From contig BFEA01000142.1 in NCBI GenBank assembly GCA_003427395.1, positions 1,565,423 to 1,629,422 on the forward strand: a DNA stretch of 64,000 nucleotides. The letters run 5' to 3'. Shown here in pieces: positions 23,416-33,944 of the stretch (the stretch's first letter is position 1; the number at the start of each line of letters is the position of its first letter). Source of the stretch: Chara braunii (taxonomy: Eukaryota > Streptophyta > Charophyceae > Charales > Characeae). Under the pieces are notes generated by a model. That model searched no databases. It had not been told where the DNA came from and saw only the letters and a list, made by a program, of their open reading frames with translations. A program made the position numbers and the translations under genes.

Positions 23416-24468
23416 ACTTTATCAGGACCTGTCCAGTTGATGTAGCTCAGTGGTTAGAGCACCGGTTGGAAATATGCATTGTGGTATAAGGTTGCGGGTT
23501 CAAAACCCCGCAGCCTTGCGCATGGACACCGGCAGGGCGTTAGATTGACGCACAGTTGGACACACATCCCCTTGGGCTGATGCATGGTACTATTACAGAC
23601 ACTGCCTGTGCACCACCCAAGGGTAGTCTTCGGTGTTGTATGTTGGTTGTGGGTTTCACAGAGTTTGCTTGAGGTGTTGATCTCGGGTGTTCTGATGTTC
23701 TCCAGTCTGGCATATCACATGATCATTCCATTTCCGGTAGTTGCTCATACTCTAGAGTCTTGGATTACATGTTACAAGGTCACGGGTTCAAGCTTGGTTC
23801 GGTCATTGGGGGGGATTCTTGTCCAGCTACCCCGTTCTCTCCTCGATACATGATTCACAGAGTACACATAGCTTTCGGGCATATACACATAGCTTACGAA
23901 TTACCTATCGCTTACATGTTACATACTCAAGTTGCCACACATGATACTGTCTACACAGATTCACAAAATATATATACAAAAAACAGGCTGGGGAGCTAGT
24001 CACTGGTGGGGTCTAGTGCCTACAGTAGGTTCAGGTAGGTTGGATAGGGTGCCATTCGGTGCAGTTCCTACTAACATTCGGATAGAACTGTCTGGTGGCT
24101 ATATATATATGGGGCATGTAGTTAATTGTCTGGGCCTGGCATCCGAAGTTCCAGTTCGACAAGGTTCATCCGATTCCGCTTCCACCAGGGTTGGGCAATT
24201 TATCAACCATGGTGCCTATCACTGTTGTTCGGTCCAAGTTGCCTGCCCGTTGGTAGGGCAATGGTCCTGAGTGTTGGTCACACTTAGGTAGAATAATGGG
24301 ATAGGGGGTGCGCTAGGATGGGTTGGGAGGTGGTCTCATATTCCAGGACACCCATGGCTCACAGTTCCAGTTGATCATTGTGCACACACTGACTAGCCTC
24401 TACAACACCCTGGACTTTTATTTATAAAAAAAAAAAAAAAAAAACTTTATCAGGATCTGGTCAACTGA
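23416..24468 (+). mobile_element. About 1-kb retroposon with tRNA-like head, A tail and target duplication
   Basis: Direct repeats beginning ACTTTATCAGGA (23416 and 24444; about 20 of 25 positions identical) flank a unit that begins with a tRNA-like sequence and ends in a run of about 20 A (24426-24444). This is the layout of an element copied by LINE machinery (SINE-like, but long). A second B-box-like GGGTTCAAGCTTGG lies near 23783. Frames inside (up to 112 codons) show no known domain. It may be a SINE fused to a captured transcript. Confidence 0.6.
23437..23515 (+). tRNA. tRNA-like head (SINE-type pseudo-tRNA)
   Basis: Contains a good A box (TGTAGCTCAGTGGTTAGAGC) and B box (GCGGGTTCAAAACCCCGC, a perfect T-stem/loop). 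The middle is expanded and lacks a proper anticodon stem, so this is a tRNA-derived pol III promoter module and not a working tRNA. It begins exactly where the left target duplication ends. Confidence 0.75.
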
Positions 24469-24519
24469 ATTAGACACTTTTTTCTTTGGCTCTCAACCTC
24501 AAGCCCGACGTACTACACA

Positions 24520-24783
24520 AGAGGGGGTGGGGGGGGGGGGGGGGGGGGTTATAATTATCGGGTCATCCTGGGTCTATGGGTCGGCTGACCCATGCTAAGC
24601 CATCACCCGCCTTCCACCCACCTAGCGGGTGCCCCAGGTCAAATCTTCACCCACCCGTCACCCAGACAGGCATGTTGGTTGCGCCCGCCCATAACCCACA
24701 AAAGACAGCTCATGCAGACCTGAATCCGACCCATCACCTTGTGGGTCGGGTGGGTGCAAGTGGGTGTGGCTCTCGGCGCCCGG
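24520..24783. repeat. Poly-G run and GGGT/ACCC-rich repeats
   Basis: A G run with one interruption (about 24526-24548) is followed by short ACCC/GGGT-type repeats (24560-24775). The last 4 bp, CCGG (24780-24783), are the left copy of the L5 target duplication. Confidence 0.6.
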
Positions 24784-25837
24784 TGTCGAGTGCATCGGCT
24801 CCCGCCTTTTTTGCAAGTGCGGGAGCCCCCCCGGCCATGTCACGCAGGATTAAACAAAACAAAACCAGAGACAACTCGGGGACGACTCATAACTAATCCC
24901 GCGAGCCACCGAGATGATCGCGGTTGCATCGTCCCTTCGCCGCTCTAGTCGGGTGCGCCAACTGTACATCCCGCGGTCCCCTACGACATGATAGGTTTCC
25001 GCGGGGCATAAGCTTTCCTTCCCTAAGGGGCTGTCACCACCCTTAGGGGCATATCCTTACCGAGCTACTGACCCACATGCGAAAGCTTTTACCTGCAGTT
25101 GCAGAGGTAGGTCAGTCGAGGGCGTTTGCTCGTCTCGCTGCAGTATAGGAAACGCTTGGTTAATGTCGAATGGACACGAACGTCGTCCGTCCCTTAGGGC
25201 GCTGATCTCCTAGGTTCGGAACGTACGTTTTCGACTAGGAAGGTCTCGACCAAGCGTGAAACCCTTAGATATAATCCTAGTCCCTTTACAATCGTTTTGA
25301 AAGCAACACAACTAAATTCATATACCTTATATCAAAATTAACAGAGATTGGATCTTTGACTTGATGAGTCGGTTTGCCGAAGTTATTATTCTCTGCCTAT
25401 ATATGACTGAAGAGACACTTATATTGTTGTTCCAAGACGGAAGGTCATCAATAAAAGAAAAGACTAGGACGGATCATCCTAACATCATGCCTACTGAACC
25501 CTGCCATGAATAGCTTCTGCTAGTAAATTTCATTGCTACCATGCAGATCAACAAATGACTTGGTTCCTGGGTGAAGTTTGAACTCTCAGTTTGATCACGC
25601 CTCCACTATCATCTCCAATTTACTTATGACATGCGTTTTTATGCATGCGATTACCCCTCAATGCATAAGCATGATAGTGCAATCATCGAGGTAATCCAGA
25701 TACTATCCATCCGGTAAGACCTATCTACGAAAGATTGTTTTTTTTTTTTTTTTTTAATTATTATCCTTGTAGAGTCACATAAATGTGACCCTAACATAAG
25801 GACAACTTCACCACGGCACTTGACTCATAATGGCGGC

Positions 25838-26912
25838 CTAGCCATTATAGAGTTGTCGGTCCTCACGGGCCTCAGCCTCTATCTGATCGAGTCGCGCGAG
25901 CTCCTCATCGTCAAAAGTTAAAGTGGCCATGCGTCCACCTCGCATAACTCGAACCTTCCGTGTTCCATAGAGGAAAGTCATCCGTGAGGCCAGTTTCCAA
26001 ACTGTGACGCGGAACGGTTGACGCATCCAAAAAAAGGTGCCTAGTCGTGGTGTCCTTAATCCGGATGACGCCGTAGCGCTCCCCGGACAGGGTAATTTTA
26101 ACCCTCACAATGACCCGAGAAAGGCATTGGAAATTGCTCGCACGATGAAAATACAAAGTATATCCATGAAATTCTTCCGGAAGTCGGACCACATTGGCAC
26201 GAACACCCACGTGCGAGTTAGGAAAAAATCCTAGCCCATCCCTGAGTAATCCTACAAAATCAACCCAACGTGTGGGCGCTTCATCTCAAACCAGTAATAG
26301 TCGCTCCCCGCGCCGGATCAGCTCCTCGTCCATAGTGTCGCGAACCAGTAGATATCTGGCCTGAGTAAGATCCTGTCGTCCACTAGTCATCTGCACATCC
26401 GAAAGAGTCGCCTGTTAGAAGAGACGTTCCCAGATTTCACAAGCCTCGTCATCAAATGCAATGACGTTAAAATGTTATGAGCGAAAGATATTAAACTTAT
26501 TCGCTTGCACTCGTCTTACATGATGGAGGAGACTGAAAGGCCCTTGCTGATCGTTCAGCCGTAATACAATATAGAGAAACATTCCTCTAATCTCAGGAAT
26601 GTCTTCTTTAACGGGATTTGCTTCATGAATCACGTCAAGATTCATGTCTTCGTAATCTCGGGATGGATTCGGAGGCGGAAATTCATATCGTACGATATGT
26701 TGTCCATGCTCAATTAAGAAAATATAATTCCACGGTGGGTTCCTCACGCTTCCATCCCAAAACCACGACTCATCCCGTTTCGAAAAAAGTTCATGTGGAT
26801 TGTACATCAATTTCCCTTTCCGTAATATGCTTGAACGTGATCGAGTAGGCACTGCTATCCACTCTATAGCTCGCGTATTGAACAATCGAAGGATTTCACC
26901 TCCTGCGGACAT
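25838..26912 (-). pseudogene. Decayed ~360-codon reading frame of unknown function inside L5
   Basis: One coherent protein-like frame runs from ATG at 26912 to a stop at 25838. It is broken by in-frame TAA at 26475-26477, TAA at 26415-26417, TGA at 26286-26288 and one frameshift, most simply an indel in the 7-T run near 26033-26039. Composition is normal for a soluble protein: Trp-rich N-terminal third (WFWDGSVRNPPWNYIFLIEH), middle with VRLPEEFHGYTLYF, basic then acidic C-terminus (FDDEELARLDQIEAEARED). A stop codon sits just before the ATG, and a T-rich stretch ending in TTTAG there could also be a splice acceptor. I do not recognise the family. L6 lacks the region, so it was acquired by L5 or lost from L6. 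It is in the same orientation as the LTR. Confidence 0.55.
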
Positions 26913-28183
26913 CTAAATGACAAAATAATGACTTTGTCAAAATAAATTTACGTATATCAACTCTGCATTAACTCTCCTTCCCTCCTTGGACCGTGATTCT
27001 CGTGTCACAGTCCTACCACGAAGGTAGTGCCTACTTGTATTCCTTTACACTATTTGAACTTGAATTGGGCTTCTTTTGACTCCAGTTACCCATACGGTGG
27101 TGGCGCCTAAGACGGCCACCCAAAGAAAACGTTGAATTCGGTGGTCCACCATTCGAAAGTATGAGAAGCGGCTACCCTTACGATAGGGCATCCTACCCTC
27201 TAGAATGTGGTATGGAATACCCCTTCTCCTCGTCCGAATACATTGTTCAAATCTTAGAAGTTGGGTTGGCTCCATCTCGATACAGCATAGTATTCCCCGT
27301 TAGACGGTCTACTCCAGGTCAATAACAGGGCCGGCTCCTAAAACAACGAACCCCTGCCCCGGATGCCTCATAGAGAGAAAGAACCCCAATTACTTGGGTT
27401 TTGACTTAGATGAAAGAAGAATAAGATAGAGATAAACACAGAGATATTTTTGAACGGGTACAGAAAGAAAGTGTGATTCGGGATAGAACGGGTTGTTCTT
27501 TGGGGAAGATACTGAATTGTTTCTTATCTTTATTTTTTTCTTCTACGAATTCAATTTTTTCGGCACCTGTCAATTTTTTTATTTTTTTTTTCTACTATAC
27601 CTCTCTTCTCACGTACTGACAAGTAAAGAGTCGAAAAAGAGTAAGCATTTTCATCCTCCCCTGAGCAAGTATAATTTTTTTTTCACACATAGTATTATTT
27701 TACCTACCTGCACAGTCAACAAAAAAAACAATCCAAAATCATATATTCCCCAACTCAAGTCAGCCTCTTTCACATGCATGATATCACACATCCCACTCTA
27801 CCTTTTCCCTGAATTCAAAGCTAGGTCATGCAAGGTGTGGGTTCACGTGGTTGTGCAAGGGAAGTTAAGTCCCAACTGACCTTGAGTGAAATTGAAACGG
27901 CCCACTCAAGAAGACCCTTCAGAATCTCACCACTTGATAAGAAGACTGTCGCAACAAGTCGTCAACAAGGTGTCGACCTCACCCTCAAGGTAATTACCTT
28001 CTACGACACGCCCCCAACACACTATCACTCCCAACAATTTAATAACACCTCCGTGCCGCCGTCACTCACCCCCAATACAGTGTCACACTAATATCACTTT
28101 CAAGAGCACCACCACTTTCTGGTACCTTCCCTGTGCCAATGCCAAACCACCGCTTTATATAGTCAGTGCAAGAATATTGCCGC

Positions 28184-28350
28184 CTCCGCCGTGAAAACCC
28201 GGCATCGCTTCCGCACCACTACCACTAAACCCAGTGTCGTCGCCACAAAAATTCGCCAACGCTTCCTCACCACCGTCATAAAAACCAGTGTTGTCGCCGC
28301 AAAAAATGCAGCAGCGCTTCCGCAGTACGTCAACAAAACATTGTCGTTGC
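28184..28350. repeat. GC-rich minisatellite-like repeats in L5
   Basis: Loose repeats of roughly 60 bp with GTCGTCGCCACAAAAA / AACGCTTCC-type motifs; counterpart of the much clearer 39-bp array of L6 at 48697-49045. Confidence 0.5.
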
Positions 28351-29129
28351 CGTCCAACATCTCCCTCTCACTGTTCTAATTATGCCAGTCGTTGCCAACA
28401 ATCGTGGCTATGGCAGCATGTGTTTCCTCCAACTATGCCGCTGTCGCACCACTCCAGCGGCCTTCTCCCTCCTTGCAGAGGTGGTGGCTATGGCAGCCTC
28501 CAACCTCAATTCTCCTGCAGACCACCACTCTCCACCTCTCTTCACTCCCTACTCCAGCCAGCAGCCTCTCCTCCAGCAGCCAGCACTCACTCAAGTGGAA
28601 TGCCGGCAGCATCAACCACGAATGAATGTTGGTTGGTTGGCTACTGACTTCTTTTATAGCCAGCCAAGGGATGAGGGCAACAGATTTGCCCTCAGCCAAA
28701 ACTCGGATCAGGGCTTAGCCCTTGATCTCAAATGAGATCAAAGGTTGGAAATTTTGATGTTCCCCTAGGGGAACCAAGTTCTAGGTTCTGGTAATGCATC
28801 TGGTCGTCGCCCGCGGCCAGACACATTCCAAAATGGTTGTATCAAGCCATTGAAAAAAGTATGCTTTCAACTTAGGGCCTAAATGCTTCTAGCGTTGCAC
28901 CTGGCCCTACGCCGCAATTAAATTCCCGACATTTTTCTTTTTCTCATCTTTCCCTCTTCTTCTACTTTCTACCCCTGTATCTACTCTATCCCCGTGGCCA
29001 CGTACGTGACCGTTACTCATTTCTTTTCTTCTCCCTTTCCTCGTTTCCCTGTGCAAGGGTTGTCACCCCCTGCGCACCCGTATCTGGGCCGAAACAGGCG
29101 CCTGATACAGGCGCGCGGCTCCAAAACCC

Positions 29130-29132
<3 letters not shown>

Positions 29133-29213
<81 letters not shown>

Positions 29214-29252
29214 NNNNNNNNNNNNNNNNNNNNNNNNNNNNNNNNNNNNNNN

Positions 29253-29321
<69 letters not shown>
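29133..29321. repeat. (CT)n(CA)n compound microsatellite with assembly gap
   Basis: About 20 CT units (29133-29172) followed by CA units on both sides of an N gap (29214-29252). Frames reading through it are repeat artefacts. Confidence 0.95.
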
Positions 29322-29546
29322 CCCCGACATGCCCAATCCCTCCACGGGAATCGCCCGAATGCAGTCGCATTGCGCGGAAGATGCATTCGGCGAGTCTGTC
29401 CATCCGCAGATGGAATGTCGGGGCTCAGCCCCCTGATGAGCTGGTGGAAAACCGACGAAACAGTCTGACACATCACGCTTTTTTTTTTTTTTTTTTTTTC
29501 CCTCTCTCTCTCTGCCCCGTTCGTTCGAAACGAACAGGCGCTCGTT

Positions 29547-29610
29547 CCTTGTGCAAAAGCCATGCTAATCTTCTCTGCATCGTTTCAATTTTCACGGATG
29601 TCCCAATGGA
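29547..29610 (-). ncRNA. U6 snRNA-like fragment in L5
   Basis: The minus strand reads GGGACATCCGTGAAAATTG then GCAGAGAAGATTAGCATGG, very close to the U6 5' and central region, and then degrades (CTTTTGCACAAGG instead of CCCCTGCGCAAGG). Antisense to the plus strand, sense relative to the LTR. Non-functional fossil. Confidence 0.8.
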
Positions 29611-30171
29611 CAAACAAGTGCTCGTTCGTTTCACGAGGCACCGGAGAAGAAAAAACTAAATAAAATATAAAAAATAACAAATCTTAAAAGAAATTTAAAA
29701 CGAAATTCAAAAAAATCAAAAGAAGTAGAAAAAAGAAAAAAAAAAAGAAAAAAAAGGAAAAATACTTACCCTTCTAACGAACACGTTGCCCGTTATCACG
29801 GACATCCGTTACCTTTCTTAGGACTTCAAATCCCCTTCTCTTCCGACAACGCCATGTGGCGCTTTAGTTTTAGTTTTTTAAATAATATTTTATTTATTTA
29901 TTTTTTTCGTCCCGTTCGTCCGAAACGAACGGTTGCATTCATTCAGGTGTCGTCAATACTTGATTTTTTTTTTGAAAACAAAATCTAATAAAAATCTAAG
30001 AAAAAAAATCTAAAGCGAAATCTAAAGCAAAATCTAAAAAAAAAGAAAAAAAATGAACGATCTTTTCTAAAACGTGGCTGCCCAATTGCAACGGGCGTCT
30101 GTCATTTCAATAGGGACTATAAGTCACGGAGCGTCAAGTGGCACTTTATTCATGTATAATTTTATTTTCTT

Positions 30172-30210
30172 TTATACGTGTTATCCTTGCGCAAGCCATG
30201 TTAGTCAGTG
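30172..30210 (-). ncRNA. Second, short U6-like fragment in L5
   Basis: The minus strand has AACATGGCTTGCGCAAGGAT, matching the U6 3' central region. Close to a B-box-like GGCTCGATCCC (30324-30334, plus strand). Confidence 0.6.
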
Positions 30211-30913
30211 TGACCCGATCCCGATCGTGCAATCTCTGAAATTGAGCGGTTGAGAGGGACCGCAGTACCTCATAAAACTAGGCTGCTCCTATCAAAAGGA
30301 GCTAGCCCAGTCACATGTCGTCGGGCTCGATCCCTGAATCAGCAGGGTGACAGTCAGATGGAGGTACCTACAGGGCTAGCTCCTTATCACGAGAGTTAAG
30401 CCTGCATAGCTCGTTAAGCTACAGCTAGGCAAGCACGACCCTCCTTATCTTAGCCGCGCCGCCTGTCAACTCGGCAGGCGGCCCATCCTTGCGGCTTGGC
30501 TTGGTGGCCCGCAACCGTTCACGAAACGGTATCAAGTCCTTCGTACGGGGCAGACCTCGTGGCCCAACATCAAGCGCAACACCCTCTCTCTACCTATCTA
30601 GGCTTTGAATCGCGTGGCTTAACAACCGTGTGACACTATTTTAGATAGGGTTTACTTTAGCGTCCCATATTTGCACGCTCCCGTGGCTTCGACAAAAGCG
30701 AAGTATTGCCATTCACGTCCGTTACTCCGGACGCCACACAAGTCCGGACTAAAGTCCAAAAACTTTTAGTCTCTCAATCATAGGTCAGGTCTGAATAAAC
30801 TTTCGGCAAACGTCAGTCTCATCGAGTCTTTCGATTCAACAAGAAAAAGTCGGGCATCGTCCGACGTTTAAAAAAAAACGGCAAATACCCTTGTCGGGGT
30901 TTTTGCCCCGACA

Positions 30914-31320
30914 CCGGTGCCCAACTCTGCTTGGCCATCGCAGTGCGTCGTAAGAGAACAAGAGTTTTCCCTGTGGATATTTAGCTTGAGTACGAGCAGA
31001 GCGGTGCACCTACATTGTAAGCGAGCAAACACTATGACTAGCCATACTGTGCGAATCAACTGAGTAAGGAACCATTGGAAGTGCTATGTTTGGGGTCAAA
31101 CTGATATTGCCTAGGGAGATACTTTATGTGGTGATCAAATAAAAAGAAACACCAGTAGTGTCCAGTGTTGTATGTGAATAGCGACTGTGAACCGTAACGT
31201 CCAGTAATGTATATTCCCAAAGCTATGCACATTATTCATGACTGGGGCTACCTGTTTTTAATTTATCACAAGCTAATAAATAAGTAAATCTTGTACATGT
31301 TGTTTGATGTTGGGGTTGGG
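30914..31320. other. Unassigned AT-rich stretch
   Basis: Begins with the right copy of the L5 target duplication (CCGG). No recognisable feature before the organellar-like fragment. Confidence 0.4.
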
Positions 31321-31323
31321 TAG

Positions 31324-31506
31324 ATCCATATTACGTTACATCAATTGGACAAATACATATATGAGACCCTAAAGGAGCAATACAACAAGCAAAAAGTGGC
31401 AGAGGCGAACTTTCGACGTCTTAGCTATGTGCGATACGCAGATGATTTTGTGATAGGCATTATTGGCCCTCTTCCTGACGGAATTGAGATACGTGATCTT
31501 ATATAG
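31324..31506 (+). pseudogene. Fragment of a group II intron-type reverse transcriptase/maturase
   Basis: A 60-codon frame contains LHQLDKYIYETLKEQY and, about 25 residues later, YVRYADDFVIGIIGP. These are typical of reverse transcriptase domains 4-5 in group II intron-encoded maturases of organelles; YADD is the catalytic motif (31435-31446). In intact maturases the two blocks are further apart, so this copy has an internal deletion. It is bounded by stops on both sides and has no maturase or endonuclease domain. Together with the rRNA fragment 200 bp downstream it points to nuclear-integrated mitochondrial (or plastid) DNA. A nuclear maturase gene is less likely because the frame is tiny and broken. 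Confidence 0.75.
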
Positions 31507-31579
31507 TGAAGTAATAAGGTCAGAGATTACTCGTCTGACACGGCAATGAGTTTACCACTTTCATAGGCGAACAACCGAA

Positions 31580-31800
31580 CCCTTGGAACCTCGACCTTCC
31601 ACCATTACTGATGGGGTAAGACTATGCCTTCACCATATTCACTACAGTCACCTGTAAGAACTTAGGTACGAGCCGTATGAATAATGTGTGCAAGAAAGAC
31701 AAATCTCTTCAACCTGCTCATGGCTAGATCACCCGGTTTCGGGTCAAATTGATACAACTATCTACAATTCAATTACGCCTACACCTAAGGGTTTAAGCTA
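31580..31800 (-). rRNA. Organellar large-subunit rRNA fragment (pseudogene)
   Basis: The minus strand carries GACCCGAAACCGGGTGATCT followed by AGCCATGAGCAGGTTGAAG (31711-31745), a hallmark of bacterial-type 23S rRNA domain II and so of mitochondrial or plastid LSU rRNA, not of nuclear 28S. The boundaries are estimates: similarity fades toward 31580 and 31800. Not a functional rRNA gene. Confidence 0.75.
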
Positions 31801-31806
31801 CTCCCG

Positions 31807-31825
31807 TAAAAAAAAAAAAAAAAAA
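31807..31825. repeat. A run of about 18 nt
   Basis: Homopolymer adjacent to the organellar-like fragment; may mark an insertion junction. Confidence 0.8.
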
Positions 31826-33362
31826 CCGACCAACATTTTTTCATGACCCGGGGACCAATTCCTCGAGTAAGTGCTTCGAATTCTTCTAGGCAATATATTG
31901 CTGTTGTTATTTCCTATGCACTATGGTCGCATTCATGGACAAAATATTTTTTTGTCTAGTTTGATGGTCAGTAATCAGTGATTGTAGTCCGAACTGAGGT
32001 TGGAATTGTAGTGATATTCAAAAGTTATTGTGTGTTAATCAACTGTGATTTATTGCTGAGGTGCGTTGAATAAAACTTGAAATGAGACTGACCATTGGTG
32101 ATACCCCATGTTCTTCTCTGGGTGGAGGATACTGTCAGTAGTACAGTATACTACTATAAACTGAAGTTGCCACTCCAACAGTGCACCACGTGCTGCTCGA
32201 AGTGAAGGTTACTCTCAGTAAAGTACTAGTATTTACCCGATCAGGGATTACTATTAAGGGAATGTTATGCAGTATTTGATCGAGAATCACTATTACGAAT
32301 TATCGATTAATACCTGAACGAGAGTTATTTTGAGAGACTCGTTAGGCACCAAACAAAGACTAAGCGTCATGATACTCGACTGTGAGGCTTCTACGGCTAG
32401 TCTTGGTAAGTGAAGTTGTTGGTCATAAACCTCAAAGATCTGAGGTCACAGGAAACAAATTTATAACTAAACAAAAAATTTAATGTTGTTCGCAGTGTTT
32501 CTTGATAGAGGGCAAATCGTTACAGTGTGTTTGAGAAACAAATTGTTGCTAGGTGTTTTGACAACTGATCAATTACCATGATCCCTTGTAAGTTGATACT
32601 AGCAGTGTATCATCGGCGACAAAATTGATTGACTTTCATAACCTCCAATCCATGTTAACTCCCTTCTATACTTCCTCGTTTATCACATTCAAGGGCATTT
32701 GCAAGGAAATCTTTGTAGAAAAAGGGAGAAAATCAAACGAAGCAAGAACACATTAATGATAGCTTGCACTTTTCACAGAAACAAAGTTGAAAGGTGAGAA
32801 GAGAAAGTTGTTGGGGACATCCAATTCTACGTGAGTCAAATGAGGGAAGGAGTTATAGAGTTGATAAAAGATCATGAGTTTATGGGGTATGTCATTCACT
32901 TCTATGGGACTGACGAGAAACTGCACGAGAAATACTCGTTCATAGAGGTCGTTGACCAAGCTACGAGGAATGTTAATGACCAACAATAAATTATTCAGAC
33001 GCACGAGACATGTCAAATCATTCAAACCTAAAGGATAAGTAGAAAGAAGATTAAAGGGTCACTTGGATCAAGTTCTTCTACTCAGTGGTACAAAGATCAA
33101 TCGAATTTACTCATTAAAGAAAAAACAGGGAGAGGTAAAGAGAAAAATGAATGTTAGTGAGTGACACTCAACTCATAGTAAGAGAGATAAAATAAGTGGA
33201 AAAATCCCGATACGGGCTACATTGCATCATTCAAGAATCGGATGAGAAAGAGAGCACTCGATACTATCAAGAGACAAACCATAATTGAAAATAGAGTGTA
33301 TCATTTGGTGAATCAGTCAACACAACCTCATCATTTGAATCAGTCAAACAAGCGAAAAATAT
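31826..33362. other. Unassigned AT-rich stretch
   Basis: Short repeats of TGAGAGTTACTNTCAGTA-like sequence near 32130-32340. A 90-codon frame on the minus strand (33025-32753) has no recognised motif. No gene called. Confidence 0.35.
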
Positions 33363-33944
33363 TATAAAAAATTATCAGTGTTTGTAATTGACATGAGTGC
33401 AGTTCATTCATTTATGATCGATGAGATAGTCTTGACCAGTCTTAACCAGATTGCTCTCGAGGATGCTTTCTAATACCGGCATGTCAGCGCAGTCGGTTTC
33501 AGACAAGAAGATTTGTCAATCTTCGTGGTTCTCACTGAGTTTGCATAGGGTACCATTCATGACCTGAGGATCTATGTGAAAAGGGGCAAGGAAACACATG
33601 AGAACTTTGATTTGGTTTGGATCTCAGCAGTCAAATATATTGAGAAAAGAGAGTGTGAGTTTGTCGAGAATGGCACAAAGTTTATTTGTAGCTTTGGACC
33701 TAAGCTCTACACTGATTACCTTAGGCCTCCAGTCCCCTTTCTTTGTACAGATGGTTCCTACTAGGGTGGCTTGGTTGATTTGGTCAAGAGGTATATCTCA
33801 CCTGCAGAGATTGATTATGAGGCGCTCACTGAACCTTCAGAGTTCCAGCATCACAGAGGAGGGGTCTTTTCCAAACCATATCTTCCTACTTTGTGGGAGG
33901 AGTTTTGTGCTATGTTTGACTTTCGTATATTTGGCCTTGGATGA
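33363..33944 (+). pseudogene. Broken retroelement-like frame with a degenerate aspartic-protease-like motif
   Basis: A single frame of about 190 codons is interrupted by TAA (33471-33473), TAG (33546-33548) and TAG (33762-33764) and ends at TGA 33942. Near its start, VFVIDMSAVHSFM resembles the active-site region of Ty3-type retropepsins (hydrophobic-hydrophobic-D-T/S-G-A..H.F), with the TG after the catalytic Asp changed to MS. The rest (for example VKRGKETHENFDLVW and EFCAMFDFRIFGLG) is protein-like but not recognised. Could equally be another decayed gene. Assignment to a retrotransposon is tentative. Confidence 0.35.

Larger units (their letters stand above)
24784..30913 (-). mobile_element. 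L5: complete giant LTR-like repeat (about 6.1 kb) with perfect 4-bp target duplication
   Basis: Plus-strand ends are TGTCGAG (24784) and CCCCGACA (30913), i.e. TG...CA with 5-bp terminal inverted repeats TGTCG/CGACA. Flanks are CCGG on both sides (24780-24783, 30914-30917). Read on the minus strand it starts with the palindrome and ends with the 3' block shared with L2-L4 (CTGCGTGACATGGCCGGG ... GATGCACTCGACA), which links this class to the hairpin-array class. It shares most of its length with L6, but has an extra ~1.7-kb stretch (about 25300-27000) carrying a decayed reading frame, and a TC/AC microsatellite with an N gap. No PBS follows its 3' end, so it is a solo LTR or LARD-like unit. 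Confidence 0.75.

Noticed and set aside
31711-31745. Nuclear rDNA or a working rRNA gene
   Set aside because: The motif is bacterial/organellar 23S type, only a short fragment is present and it neighbours a broken maturase motif.
33363-33944. A variant genetic code (TAA/TAG read as Gln), suggested by long frames broken only by stops, as also at 26475 and 26415
   Set aside because: TGA also interrupts these frames, a frameshift is present in one, and the CUL1 exon gives no evidence for reassigned stops; pseudogene decay explains everything.
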